30,920 bases of DNA, from positions 1 through 30,920 of the IMG/VR virus record IMGVR_UViG_3300046737_000183, one strand, 5' to 3'. The position numbers were made by a program, and so were the translations under genes. Positions 14,823 to 21,501 of the stretch are shown one piece after another. How positions within the stretch are numbered: position 1 is the stretch's first letter; each line of letters begins with the position of its first letter. The notes under the pieces are model-generated. The model had not been told where the DNA came from, did no database searches, and saw nothing but the letters and a program-made list of their open reading frames with translations. This DNA comes from a virus.

Positions 14823-15206
14823 TTATTTTGGTTGGTTGGTTTGTTCGAGTAACGCACATTCGATTTTGTATTTCAGTTGTCCTATGCGCCAATGGCGCAG
14901 ATCGCGCTTTCGGCCCTCTTGGAACGTCTTGCGCCAGCGCGCTACGCGCTGGCGTTCCTTGAGGACTGAGGCAGGCGGTTTGTCTCCAAGGGCTACGAGG
15001 TCCTTGGCCAGCCAAAGGACAGCTTTATGGAGGGCGTTCTCGGCCTGCGTGCGGGTGCGCCGTTGTCGGTTGATTACGCCGTTTGATTCATGGAGCGAAT
15101 CGTAGATTGCGGCCAGGGTGTTGCCCCAGTTTCTCGTCTGCTCCGTCTGAGAGATGAGTTCTAGCTCGCTTAGCCTGTGGATTGGATTGCTGGGTACGAG
15201 TTTCAT
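14823..15206 (-). CDS. Paralogue of the neighbouring Acb2-like protein with a basic C-terminal extension
   Basis: A 127-residue protein. Residues 18-75 align with the next gene's product: ISQTEQTRNW matches ISHEDQTKAW, LAAIYDSL matches LTATVDSM, and TQAENALHKAVLWLAKDLVA matches ERALAVTKVQEAIMWLEQDL. The C-terminal 50 residues are strongly basic (LKERQRVARWRKTFQEGRKR) and are absent from the shorter paralogue, so they could bind nucleic acid or be a separate helical module. It begins at ATG 15206, overlapping the upstream stop as ATGA, and ends 2 bases before the paralogue. The pair arose by tandem duplication. If the hairpin assignment is right, this copy may have gained another target. Confidence 0.7.
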   Translation of the reverse strand: MKLVPSNPIHRLSELELISQTEQTRNWGNTLAAIYDSLHESNGVINRQRRTRTQAENALHKAVLWLAKDLVALGDKPPASVLKERQRVARWRKTFQEGRKRDLRHWRIGQLKYKIECALLEQTNQPK

Positions 15207-15898
15207 GCAAGAAGCAATTGGGGTGGATTTGGCGGATGAAGGGGCGCTGGAGCTTCGAGGACCATCGGGCGTTTCGTCTTTGGCTTTGGAAGGAACTCTT
15301 CCAGCAGGCCTTCGATGTGCTTGGCGATCGCATCGCGCGCACTCTCGGCGGCATAGGCTCGCGCGATGGGAATTGCCAGGTTGCGAGCGAAGGCATTCGC
15401 CAGCGCGTGGTCGAAGGTTCTGAGCGCAGAACCCACGGCCAGTTCATAGGTGAAACCGAGGTCGAGCAGATCTTGAGGCCTGTCCTTGAAGCCCAGTCGC
15501 TTGAGTTTGCGCCCGGCGGCCAGGAACGATTGCCTGTCGCGGATCGGATCCAGGGACCTAAGGGCCTTGGCGAGTTGAGGCTCTCCGACGCTGTCGAGAA
15601 GGATGGGTCTCAGAATTCTTCCGCAGACGTCGGCACAGCGAATGGCTCTGGCGTAGGTGGTTTTTCGGTTCACTCTTCCACCGATGGCCCGTTTAACGAT
15701 CTCCCGGCCCCAAGTGTAGCGGTCTGGGCCGCCTCGGTTCCACCACCAGAAGCCATTCCATCGCACGTTAGCCAGCATCGCGACCACTGGGCAGATGGAT
15801 TCGAGTTTTTCCTTGGATCTGGCCGGGTTGGATGGGCGGAAGGTAGTCTTCAACACCATGTCTGTGCGGCCCTCTGCCATTGAAATCTCTGGTTTCAC
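15203..15898 (-). CDS. Hypothetical protein, early operon
   Basis: A 231-residue protein starting at GTG 15898, which overlaps the upstream stop as GTGA; a longer frame to 16093 is not needed. It is basic and Trp/Arg-rich in the first half (VRWNGFWWWNRGGPDRYTWG). The middle is helical (FGRILRP-like segment CGRILRPILLDSVGEPQLAK), followed by KLKRLGFKDRPQDLLDLGFT and a long helix (SARDAIAKHIEGLLEEF). The end is a Pro-rich tail. The short Trp cluster and basic charge fit nucleic-acid contact, but no known motif is present. It is translated together with the HTH-like gene upstream and the Acb2-like pair downstream. Confidence 0.72.
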   Translation of the reverse strand: MKPEISMAEGRTDMVLKTTFRPSNPARSKEKLESICPVVAMLANVRWNGFWWWNRGGPDRYTWGREIVKRAIGGRVNRKTTYARAIRCADVCGRILRPILLDSVGEPQLAKALRSLDPIRDRQSFLAAGRKLKRLGFKDRPQDLLDLGFTYELAVGSALRTFDHALANAFARNLAIPIARAYAAESARDAIAKHIEGLLEEFLPKPKTKRPMVLEAPAPLHPPNPPQLLLA

Positions 15899-16401
15899 CA
15901 GACCCCCCTTCTCCGCGGGTACATCCCCGGTTTTGAAGCCTCTCCAGCAGCGCCCAGATACCGCCAGGCGAGGTCCGGACCACGTTCGGCCAGTATCCGC
16001 ATGCCTGGTAGAAACAGGTGCCTCATATCGTGTCGTACGCGCACGACGCACCATTGCGAACGCAGATGCGCGGGCGTGCCATTTTCGACGCACGCGATGG
16101 TGTAGGGGGCCGGCATGGCCACGTAGGCGACCGTAAGCTCTGTGGGGACGCCATTTTTTGGGAATTCGACTTGGTAGGCGCCCACGACTCGGGCGGCGGC
16201 GTCCTGACTCCAGAGGATGACGCCGCGATCGCCGCGGACGAAGTCCTTGCCCTCGGTGCCGCGGGCTTTACGGATGACTTCGCGCGAAACGCCTAGGTGG
16301 GTGGCGAGGGTTGACTCCTCGTGCGGGAAATCGGGATGGGTGATGGCTGGCTGAGGGGTGGGGGGCATAGGACAGAAATCTAGGAGAGTGTTACCCATCA
16401 T
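15895..16401 (-). CDS. HTH-like DNA-binding protein
   Basis: A 168-residue protein. ATG 16401 overlaps the previous stop as ATGA (a second ATG follows at 16398). After a Pro-rich start, residues 34-75 read ESTLATHLGVSREVIRKARG followed by DRGVILWSQDAAARVV. This is a good helix-turn-helix with a short wing, like small phage regulators. A beta-type domain follows (ELTVAYVAMPAPYTIACVEN, then QWCVVRVRHDMRHLFLPGMR) and the end is basic. I expect a cytoplasmic DNA-binding regulator or replication accessory. The next upstream protein also carries an HTH-like stretch. Confidence 0.75.
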   Translation of the reverse strand: MMGNTLLDFCPMPPTPQPAITHPDFPHEESTLATHLGVSREVIRKARGTEGKDFVRGDRGVILWSQDAAARVVGAYQVEFPKNGVPTELTVAYVAMPAPYTIACVENGTPAHLRSQWCVVRVRHDMRHLFLPGMRILAERGPDLAWRYLGAAGEASKPGMYPRRRGVW

Positions 16402-17249
16402 GCTTCGGCCGGCGGCGCCGCGCACGCGAGCCCCCCCCCGGGGGTCTCGCGGGGGCCGGCGCCCGCGGTCGACGCGGGCGCGGGGCGGGCGGGCTCGGGC
16501 TCGGGCTCGATGGCCGCGGAGTCCGGCTCGAGGGCCGCCTCGGGACCGGTGGGACCCGATAGGAGTTGGTGGGAGTATGGCGTAGGTATCGGCGTAGTCT
16601 CTGGGATGGAAACCGCAGATTCGTTGGGGTTTCCATGTGGTACAGCTGAGTCGACATCAGATGCACTGACCGGATGCACCACCTGCAGCCCGGCCGACTG
16701 GAGCCAGGCCTCGAGCTCGCCGCGGCCGGGGGCGCTCCTGTGCTCCAGAATCTCGGTCGGCGCACCGGTCAAGAGCTGATGTTTGTCCGCGCTCACACCC
16801 AGCACGGTGGCCACGGCCTTGAGCCAGGCCGCCGATTCGAGGTTGCGCACGTTGCAGTCAAGCGCACCGCGCGCTTCCTCGGTAGCCTGCATCACGAGGC
16901 GCGCCATATTGGCACGAAGCCGGGTTGCAACCGGTTCGAGGTTGCCTCCGATCTCTGCCGCCGCCTCGATGGCATCGATGGTGTAGTGATGGACGCTGAC
17001 GCGCTCGCGGATTTGCCGCCGGCTCATGCCAGCTTGAAGACAAAGGACCACCGCGGCGGCCTTGGCCTCGTTCTTGGTTGCGATCTTGCCAGTGATTTCC
17101 CATTTCTTGGCGAACAAGCGCCGCGCGGCTGCCGCAACTTCGTGCTCGAGCTCCAGCCCTTCCTCGTCGAATAGGCTGGGCTGGGTCAGCACTGCGGCGC
17201 GCACCTGACCAAGGGTCGTGGGATCAGTGAAGTGAGAGGCTAAGGACAT
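16398..17249 (-). CDS. HTH-containing protein with a disordered, very GC-rich C-terminal tail
   Basis: A 283-residue protein. Residues 50-100 hold an HTH-like region (KAAAVVLCLQAGMSRRQIRE, then VSVHHYTIDAIEAA). A helical part follows with LKAVATVLGVSADKHQLLTG and GAPTEILEH, a pattern I associate with phage DNA-binding proteins that carry a similar DK-LL-G-PTE stretch. The last 80 residues are disordered (Pro/Glu/Ala). The coding DNA at 16415-16540 is much richer in G and C than the surroundings and contains a run of nine C followed by five G (16431-16444). The ATGA overlap with the next gene is kept, which supports the reading of that run. The role could be regulatory or DNA recognition. Confidence 0.72.
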   Translation of the reverse strand: MSLASHFTDPTTLGQVRAAVLTQPSLFDEEGLELEHEVAAAARRLFAKKWEITGKIATKNEAKAAAVVLCLQAGMSRRQIRERVSVHHYTIDAIEAAAEIGGNLEPVATRLRANMARLVMQATEEARGALDCNVRNLESAAWLKAVATVLGVSADKHQLLTGAPTEILEHRSAPGRGELEAWLQSAGLQVVHPVSASDVDSAVPHGNPNESAVSIPETTPIPTPYSHQLLSGPTGPEAALEPDSAAIEPEPEPARPAPASTAGAGPRETPGGGLACAAPPAEA

Positions 17250-17263
17250 GGGTCAAAAGGGAT

Positions 17264-17620
17264 TCACCTGCACTCCTCCGTTGTCTGGACGTCCACCTTT
17301 GAGGTCAACGCTTGGGTCTTGGGAACTTTCCGGCGCGAGTTCACTGCATTAATCACCATCGTGTGTGCGTTGCGTTTCGCCGCCAGGAGCTCAATCGCCG
17401 CCTGTTTCTTGTCCAGCTCGATGAGCTCTAGCGCGATGTGATGCAGCTCAAGTATCTCGCCACTCAACTCAAACAGAAGACGCAGTTCGGTTTGCATGTT
17501 CCATGCGCCTTGATTGGTTCGACGCGTGGTGGCCTTGGCAATGCGCCGCCAAACACGCCACCTCAGTGTGGAAACTCTATCACGCTCCTCGATAACGTCC
17601 TGGATGGCGTTGAAACTCAC
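17264..17620 (-). CDS. Small helical hypothetical protein
   Basis: A 118-residue protein starting at GTG 17620 with a GTGA overlap to the previous stop. It is strongly helical and probably a coiled coil (RLLFELSGEILELHHIALEL, then IELDKKQAAIELLAAKRNAH), with a basic N-terminal part (RWRVWRRIAKATTRRTNQ) and a polar tail. No family was recognised. It ends 14 bases before the HTH-containing gene. Taken with the AT-hook protein upstream, it may belong to a DNA-binding regulatory group, but this is only context. Confidence 0.68.
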   Translation of the reverse strand: MSFNAIQDVIEERDRVSTLRWRVWRRIAKATTRRTNQGAWNMQTELRLLFELSGEILELHHIALELIELDKKQAAIELLAAKRNAHTMVINAVNSRRKVPKTQALTSKVDVQTTEECR

Positions 17621-18162
17621 GCGATTGATGGAGGTTGCCCGTTGGCGTTTCCCTCGGGTGTGTCTTGTCCCGTGGGCCCTGGATCGGTTTCGGGGCCCTG
17701 CTTTGCCTCACACGCATGATCCTCCGAGCACTCGAACCAACCGGGAGCGGTAATCGTTGCAAAGTCCAGTTCGCACCGTAGACACAGGGCGATCTTGTCT
17801 TGGAGCTTGTCGAGGCGCTGCAGGAGATGAATCAGGAATTCAAGTTGGCCAATCTCACGCTTGGGATTGAACGCCAGGGTTAAAGGAGCCACGAATTCCC
17901 GACCAAGTCGGGCTCTGGCATTCACCGTTCGGGTTCTCAAGCTACAGCGGATGAGCTCGAGCTTGCGGCGCTCATCTTTCAACCGTTCCATTTCACTCCT
18001 CCGAGCCGGATCGGGCTCCGGTGGCGGCGGAATCGTGGGGAGCTTGGTGTCGTGCTTGTATCTGAACGCCACGAGTCGTTTCTTTGGAATGTTCCAAAAA
18101 GTGTTGAATTTGCGTGGGCGTCCGCGTGGGCGGCCGGGGCCGCGTTTCTTGGTGGGCTTCAT
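17617..18162 (-). CDS. AT-hook protein with a coiled coil and a cysteine pair
   Basis: A 181-residue protein. Residues 4-18 are KKRGPGRPRGRPRKF, two overlapping AT-hook cores (GRPR), which bind the minor groove of AT-rich DNA. A basic segment with PPPPEP follows, then a charged helix (RSEMERLKDERRKLELIRCS) and a helical segment (LEFLIHLLQRLDKLQDKI). A CLRCELD motif and a later ECSEDHACE may bind zinc. The last 30 residues are disordered. It starts at ATG 18162 (ATGA overlap) and ends with the GTGA overlap. I expect a phage DNA-binding accessory or nucleoid-type protein of the early operon. Confidence 0.75.
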   Translation of the reverse strand: MKPTKKRGPGRPRGRPRKFNTFWNIPKKRLVAFRYKHDTKLPTIPPPPEPDPARRSEMERLKDERRKLELIRCSLRTRTVNARARLGREFVAPLTLAFNPKREIGQLEFLIHLLQRLDKLQDKIALCLRCELDFATITAPGWFECSEDHACEAKQGPETDPGPTGQDTPEGNANGQPPSIA

Positions 18163-18428
18163 TTGATTTCCTGCTCTAAAATGTCCACCGCCTCACGCGC
18201 ATCGATCATTGCATCAGCCTGCAAGTATGCCTGCGCAGCTATATCCTCAAATTCCTGCGCATCATAAACTTCCGAAATCGACAACAAGCCGGCCAAAGCT
18301 TGGCCGGCGAACCAGTCTCGAAGTGTCATTCCATCCTCGAGATTGGCCTTCCCCGGGAAGGCTGCGCCGCCAGTTCTTGGTTTGACTCGAACCAATCTCT
18401 TGTCTGCTGGTCTCGACGTATCGCTCAT
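18159..18428 (-). CDS. Small phage protein of the MTLRD-x-FA family
   Basis: An 89-residue protein. After a basic N-terminal tail, residues 33-80 read GMTLRDWFAGQALAGLLSIS and later AYLQADAMIDAREA. Many phages carry a small protein with the same plan (MTLRDYFA..A, then Y..ADAML.AR), whose function is not known to me. The start ATG 18428 overlaps the previous stop as ATGA and the end overlaps the AT-hook gene. The match shows that this part of the operon is ordinary phage early region. The conserved helical core may be a small protein-protein interaction domain. Confidence 0.8.
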   Translation of the reverse strand: MSDTSRPADKRLVRVKPRTGGAAFPGKANLEDGMTLRDWFAGQALAGLLSISEVYDAQEFEDIAAQAYLQADAMIDAREAVDILEQEIK

Positions 18429-18706
18429 GTTCCCCTCGCTTCCCGCGGAACGCAGGATGACGTAACGTCGCGCATTCCGACGGTAAAATATCCGTACGGA
18501 TCAAACTGATTCAGTCCAAAGCTGACAGCTTCGAAATATCGGCGGATATTTGCTCGGCAACGCCAGCACAGGAAGCTATGGGGTCCGCAGGCCCGGGCTT
18601 GAACAAAGCCGAGCCAGGCCCGGGGCAACTCGCATCGGACACAAAGAGGGTCAAGGTGAACTGGAATCAGGGGATTCCCATTACTGCTTTCGTAAATGAA
18701 CTTCAT
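18425..18706 (-). CDS. Zinc-ribbon-like small protein
   Basis: A 93-residue protein starting at ATG 18706, with AGGGG a few bases upstream as ribosome binding site. The longer frame to 18820 lies inside the membrane protein gene and is rejected. It has two cysteine pairs (C22-x2-C25 and C47-x2-C50) and an extra C40, a zinc-ribbon arrangement (LCVRCELPRAW, then SFLCWRCRANIRRYF). The C-terminal part (GLNQFDPYGYFTVGMRD) is aromatic. Small zinc-ribbon proteins of early phage regions often bind DNA or host polymerase; here this is an inference. Its first 26 bases overlap the end of the upstream gene. Confidence 0.75.
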   Translation of the reverse strand: MKFIYESSNGNPLIPVHLDPLCVRCELPRAWLGFVQARACGPHSFLCWRCRANIRRYFEAVSFGLNQFDPYGYFTVGMRDVTSSCVPREARGT

Positions 18707-18833
18707 TCTGCCCCTTTCCCGTCGACATACGCCGACGCCTCGTTGACCACAGAATCCCAAGCACGATTCCCAGCAATGGCAGATACACCCAGAACAGGAC
18801 GAAGAACGCCCGAAAGACACTGGCCCAGTTCAT
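18681..18833 (-). CDS. 50-residue single-span membrane protein
   Basis: A small protein starting at ATG 18833, which overlaps the stop of the ribbon-helix-helix gene as ATGA. Residues 5-27 are hydrophobic and aromatic (SVFRAFFVLFWVYLPLLGIV), followed at once by a basic stretch STRRRRMSTGKGQ. By the positive-inside rule the C-terminus should face the cytoplasm. The coupling and clear membrane segment make it more than a random frame. It lies at the front of the early operon, so a lysis role is unlikely. Exclusion or signalling roles are conceivable, but none is shown. Confidence 0.65.
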   Translation of the reverse strand: MNWASVFRAFFVLFWVYLPLLGIVLGILWSTRRRRMSTGKGQNEVHLRKQ

Positions 18834-19024
18834 GCTCTGAGCCTCCGCGCCCGCGGGCCGCGGGGCCGGCCGGGACGCCGCGGAGCGCCGACTTCCTTCT
18901 CGATTAGGGCGGACACGAAATTGCTGAACGACCACCGTAGCACATCCGCGCGCTCGCGGCCGAGCTCGAGCAAGTGATTCGGAATTGTGACACTCGCTTT
19001 GCTGTACTGCAGGACTGGCTTCAT
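18830..19024 (-). CDS. Ribbon-helix-helix protein, first gene of the leftward early operon
   Basis: A 64-residue protein. Residues 7-46 form a ribbon-helix-helix fold (SKASVTIPNHLLELGRERAD followed by VLRWSFSNFVSALIEKEV): a short strand, helix, turn and helix as in Arc/CopG-type regulators. The tail is basic (RRPGRPRGPRARRLRA) and contains an AT-hook-like GRPRGP. It is the promoter-proximal gene of the leftward operon and faces the divergent promoter region, so it may repress its own promoter or the integrase-side one. Nothing like a CI-type repressor was found in the window, so this protein is a candidate control factor. No strong Shine-Dalgarno sequence precedes ATG 19024. Confidence 0.8.
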   Translation of the reverse strand: MKPVLQYSKASVTIPNHLLELGRERADVLRWSFSNFVSALIEKEVGAPRRPGRPRGPRARRLRA

Positions 19025-19114
19025 TTAGCCGACCACTACCAGTCAGAATGGCGGTTGTCAACTCCGATTAAATACGCTTGACTACGTTGCCACCTAGTAG
19101 TATTAAGGCCATCG
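19025..19114. promoter_or_regulatory. Divergent promoter/operator region between the early leftward operon and the integrase-side operon
   Basis: This 90-base gap separates the ribbon-helix-helix gene (minus) from the 19115 gene (plus) and must carry promoters for both. On the plus strand a good promoter is visible (separate entry). On the minus strand TTGACA lies at 19061-19056 (a perfect -35), but the -10 at the right distance (TAGTGG) is poor, so the leftward promoter may need an activator. The gttgtcaac around 19055-19063 is almost a perfect inverted repeat and could be an operator for a small dimeric regulator. Confidence 0.6.
19078..19106 (+). promoter_or_regulatory. Candidate sigma70-type promoter for the integrase-side operon
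   Basis: TTGACT (19078-19083, 5 of 6 consensus bases) is followed after exactly 17 bases by TATTAA (19101-19106, 4 of 6). A start of transcription about 7 bases later would be near 19113, only about 2 bases before the ATG at 19115. No ribosome binding site fits before that ATG, so the first gene may be translated from a leaderless message. Confidence 0.55.
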
Positions 19115-19573
19115 ATGACTACAACAAACACCAATGCCAACGGGGCAATGCTCGTGATCCTGGGCGAGATAGACGCCTTGCTCGTCCGGGTCAATCCAAA
19201 CACTCGCGCCAGCATGACCGACGGTTGGAAAGCCATGCGAGAGCTACGTTCCATGGTGGTCGAACTTGGTTGGGACGGGGCGATTCTGGACGGTGTCACT
19301 GGCCTGATACATGCGGGCCTCATGGCCCGGATCCATGCAATCACCTCGGGCAACTCACCCTTGCTCGACCAACTGCAATTGCTTGCGGTAAGGATTCACC
19401 CAGAGACACGAGTGAGCCTCCGCGACACCTGCGCCGCGGTTGGCGCCGTCCAGACAATCGCCATCTCCCTTGGATGGGAGGGGCCGGTTCTGGACCCCAC
19501 CACAACCCGCCTTCATCCCGGCCTCGTGAGGCTGGCGGCGGAGTCCTCAAACACTCAACCCGAAACCCGATGA
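19115..19573 (+). CDS. Hypothetical protein with an internal duplication
   Basis: A 152-residue protein starting at ATG 19115 (possibly leaderless). Two halves of about 60 residues are similar. VRVNPNTRASMTDGWKAM in the first matches VRIHPETRVSLRDTCAAV in the second. ELGWDGAILDGVT matches SLGWEGPVLDPTT, and each ends with IHAGLMARI or LHPGLVRLA. This is a tandem duplication of a helical module, perhaps 50 residues each plus linker. I do not recognise the fold. The stop overlaps the next ATG as ATGA, so the protein is expressed with the integrase operon. A structural or DNA-associated role cannot be chosen from sequence. Confidence 0.78.
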   Translation: MTTTNTNANGAMLVILGEIDALLVRVNPNTRASMTDGWKAMRELRSMVVELGWDGAILDGVTGLIHAGLMARIHAITSGNSPLLDQLQLLAVRIHPETRVSLRDTCAAVGAVQTIAISLGWEGPVLDPTTTRLHPGLVRLAAESSNTQPETR

Positions 19574-19875
19574 GACTCTTAACCATGCCAACTCCACAGA
19601 CAGCAAGCGAGATTGCCACCTTTGCCACCGGAGTCCTGCTCCGAAAGGGCCACTTGAATGAGGGATACTCGCTTGATAACGCGGCGGACGCGACTGAACT
19701 CGCCGCTGACCTATGGGCCATCGCAGACAAAGGCGATCTCGACGTTTGCAATTCGGCCTGCATTGCTTTCCACGTTGCCGCCTTGCATCAGCTTCTCGAC
19801 GCAGCTCTTGAGCCTGACCTGAAGGCTTGGAGGTTCAACCGGCACGCCCGAGAAATCTACCGCGCCATTGCATGA
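19570..19875 (+). CDS. Small hypothetical protein before the integrase
   Basis: A 101-residue protein starting at ATG 19570 (ATGA overlap); a second ATG at 19585 is the alternative start. It is Ala-rich and helical (ASEIATFATGVLLRKGHLNE, then DATELAADLWAIADKGDLD) and ends with KAWRFNRHAREIYRAIA. No motif was recognised. Its stop overlaps the integrase ATG as ATGA, so it is tightly linked to integrase production. A small protein in this slot could be a recombination accessory factor, but the helical sequence does not show a clear HTH. Confidence 0.72.
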   Translation: MRLLTMPTPQTASEIATFATGVLLRKGHLNEGYSLDNAADATELAADLWAIADKGDLDVCNSACIAFHVAALHQLLDAALEPDLKAWRFNRHAREIYRAIA

Positions 19876-21161
19876 AAGACGCGATCCCATTCACCCACGC
19901 TGGCAAGGCACGCCGACTTGTGCGGCAACCTCGGGACCGCAAGTTGCCCGAGGTTGAGCGGGCCGGACGCCCGTGGGTCCTGCGCTACACGCGACCCGAC
20001 ACGAGAAAGGCCGCTTGGAAGAGCATCGGGGGCGCGCACGAGACGCCGAAAGTGTTGGCCGCCAAGGCAAAGGCATTCCTCAAGGGGTTGGAAACCCAGC
20101 CCGCAGCGGCCTGGATCGCAGCCAATGCCGCGCGGCGCGGCTTGCTCGTCGCGACGCTTGTCCACGATTTCATTGACGCTGGGTGTCCTGAATCGACTGG
20201 GCGGCCACGCACACACAAGCGCCTGGACGACATGATTGCGCAGTTAAACACCGCGCTTTGGTACTTTGGCGACCTAATCGCGGAGCGCCTGCGACCCGGC
20301 GATTGCATCGAGTTCGCGGAGTGGAAGCGTACCCAATTGAAAGCTGCGGGCCGTGCTGTTGGGCAGGGAGGCGCGCGAAGCTGCGAACTCGCTCTGAGTG
20401 CCCTATCTGGTGCGCTTTGGTGGGGTGTCCTTACTCGGCGGCTCGAGGTCAACCCTTTGGCCAACAGGCCAGCGTTGCGCGCAGCCTCCGAAATCACGCA
20501 TCACCACCGTTTCGTTCCAGACTCCGACGAGGAGCTCCACGCTTTGGCTAGTTGGTGTTTCAAAGAGTCGCCTGCGACCGTAGTCGCCGGGGCTCAGATT
20601 CTCTTCTGTGCCATGACTGGTCTTCGGAGCGGGGAATTGCCCTGTCTGCAATGGCCTGCTGAGGGGAGGCCGTACAATGGGCCGGGCATGTTGCAGGTCT
20701 GCAAACCGGACGGTTCTGAAATCACTTGGCTGCATGTCCGCCGCGAGAAACGCGGGACCAATCCCGTCGTGCGGGTTCATCCCGCCCTCGCGATGCTCAT
20801 CGAGGCATGGCGCGCGTATCTCGCGCGAACCGCACCCGGCGTGGAATGGATGTTTCCCGGGCCGGGCGGGGGCCAAGGGCGCGCCGATTTCTCCCGGGTG
20901 TTGGCTCGTGCCGCGGAAGGCATCGGATCGCCTGCAAACCGATTTGGCGAGACTCGCCGGACGTCCCACGCGCTCCGGGCGTACTACGTCGAAGTCCGGC
21001 GCAATGCCGGCGCTTCGGATCTCGCAATTGCTGGCGACCTCGGGCAAGGCGGTGGCGACCGCCTCATCCGTACGACCTACGGGGCCGCCGACTCGTTTGC
21101 GAGCGGCCGCCTGTGCTGGCTGCCAACGGGGATTCCGCCCGCGTGGCAGCTTCTCTCCTGA
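19872..21161 (+). CDS. int: Tyrosine recombinase (phage integrase)
   Basis: The 429-residue enzyme should integrate and excise the phage genome by site-specific recombination. The N-terminal half holds a basic arm and a core-binding segment with PRTHKRLDDMIAQLNTA. The catalytic half shows TGLRSGELPCLQW with R252, a possible Lys at 293 (RREKRGT), SHALRAYYVE with H366 and R369, and RTTYG with Tyr403 as nucleophile. The usual second His (LGH) is replaced by Gln (LGQGGGDRLIRTTYG, Q392), a known kind of variation. ATG 19872 overlaps the preceding stop as ATGA. It is the main sign of a temperate lifestyle. The attachment site is not evident; the short AT-rich gap after it (21162-21192) is a candidate only. 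Confidence 0.9.
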   Translation: MKDAIPFTHAGKARRLVRQPRDRKLPEVERAGRPWVLRYTRPDTRKAAWKSIGGAHETPKVLAAKAKAFLKGLETQPAAAWIAANAARRGLLVATLVHDFIDAGCPESTGRPRTHKRLDDMIAQLNTALWYFGDLIAERLRPGDCIEFAEWKRTQLKAAGRAVGQGGARSCELALSALSGALWWGVLTRRLEVNPLANRPALRAASEITHHHRFVPDSDEELHALASWCFKESPATVVAGAQILFCAMTGLRSGELPCLQWPAEGRPYNGPGMLQVCKPDGSEITWLHVRREKRGTNPVVRVHPALAMLIEAWRAYLARTAPGVEWMFPGPGGGQGRADFSRVLARAAEGIGSPANRFGETRRTSHALRAYYVEVRRNAGASDLAIAGDLGQGGGDRLIRTTYGAADSFASGRLCWLPTGIPPAWQLLS

Positions 21162-21192
21162 GAATTTCACACCACAAAAACCATTAACAAAC

Positions 21193-21501
21193 ATGAAACC
21201 AGCAAACACAGGCGGTCCCGGCGTGACATTGATGGATGACATCAATAAACGAGTCATTTCAAAACACCGGACACTACGCCAGGCAGTGATTGCCGCCCGC
21301 ATACATCAGCGGCAATTCGAGGCGGCGAATGGCCAGGAACGCCGTCGACAGTATCGCTACCTACAGAAGGGCATTCCGGTTGACGCCGATTGGCTCTTGT
21401 CGGTCACCCTCGATGTGGATCAGTTTGCGGCCAAGGGTGCAACTCATCCTCCGATCAACATGAAATCCAGTCCAAACACGAGAGAGGACGGGAGTCTGTG
21501 A
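21193..21501 (+). CDS. Small hypothetical protein after the integrase
   Basis: A 102-residue protein starting at ATG 21193 after a 31-base, A-rich gap with no clear Shine-Dalgarno sequence. The core (RTLRQAVIAARIHQRQFEAA, then RRRQYRYLQKGIPVDADWLL) is basic and helical. The end is polar. It stops with a GTGA overlap to the next gene. A small basic protein after an integrase may be an excision or accessory factor, but no winged helix is clear. This is the only gap of note in the rightward operon and could contain attP or a promoter. Confidence 0.68.
   Translation: MKPANTGGPGVTLMDDINKRVISKHRTLRQAVIAARIHQRQFEAANGQERRRQYRYLQKGIPVDADWLLSVTLDVDQFAAKGATHPPINMKSSPNTREDGSL

Noticed and set aside
15182-15883. 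Plus-strand frame of 233 residues
   Set aside because: It is antisense to the 231-residue minus-strand gene, which is held by overlaps at both ends.
16431-16500. GC-rich inverted segments as a terminator
   Set aside because: They lie inside a coding region kept in frame to the next ATGA overlap, and no T-tract follows on either strand.
18681-19061. Full-length 126-residue reading of the membrane protein frame
   Set aside because: The part upstream of ATG 18833 overlaps the ribbon-helix-helix gene and has no protein character. The 50-residue product is held by an ATGA overlap.
21162-21192. attP in the gap after the integrase
   Set aside because: Only 31 AT-rich bases without a visible repeat or tRNA-like segment. 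It is possible, but not supported enough to list as a site.
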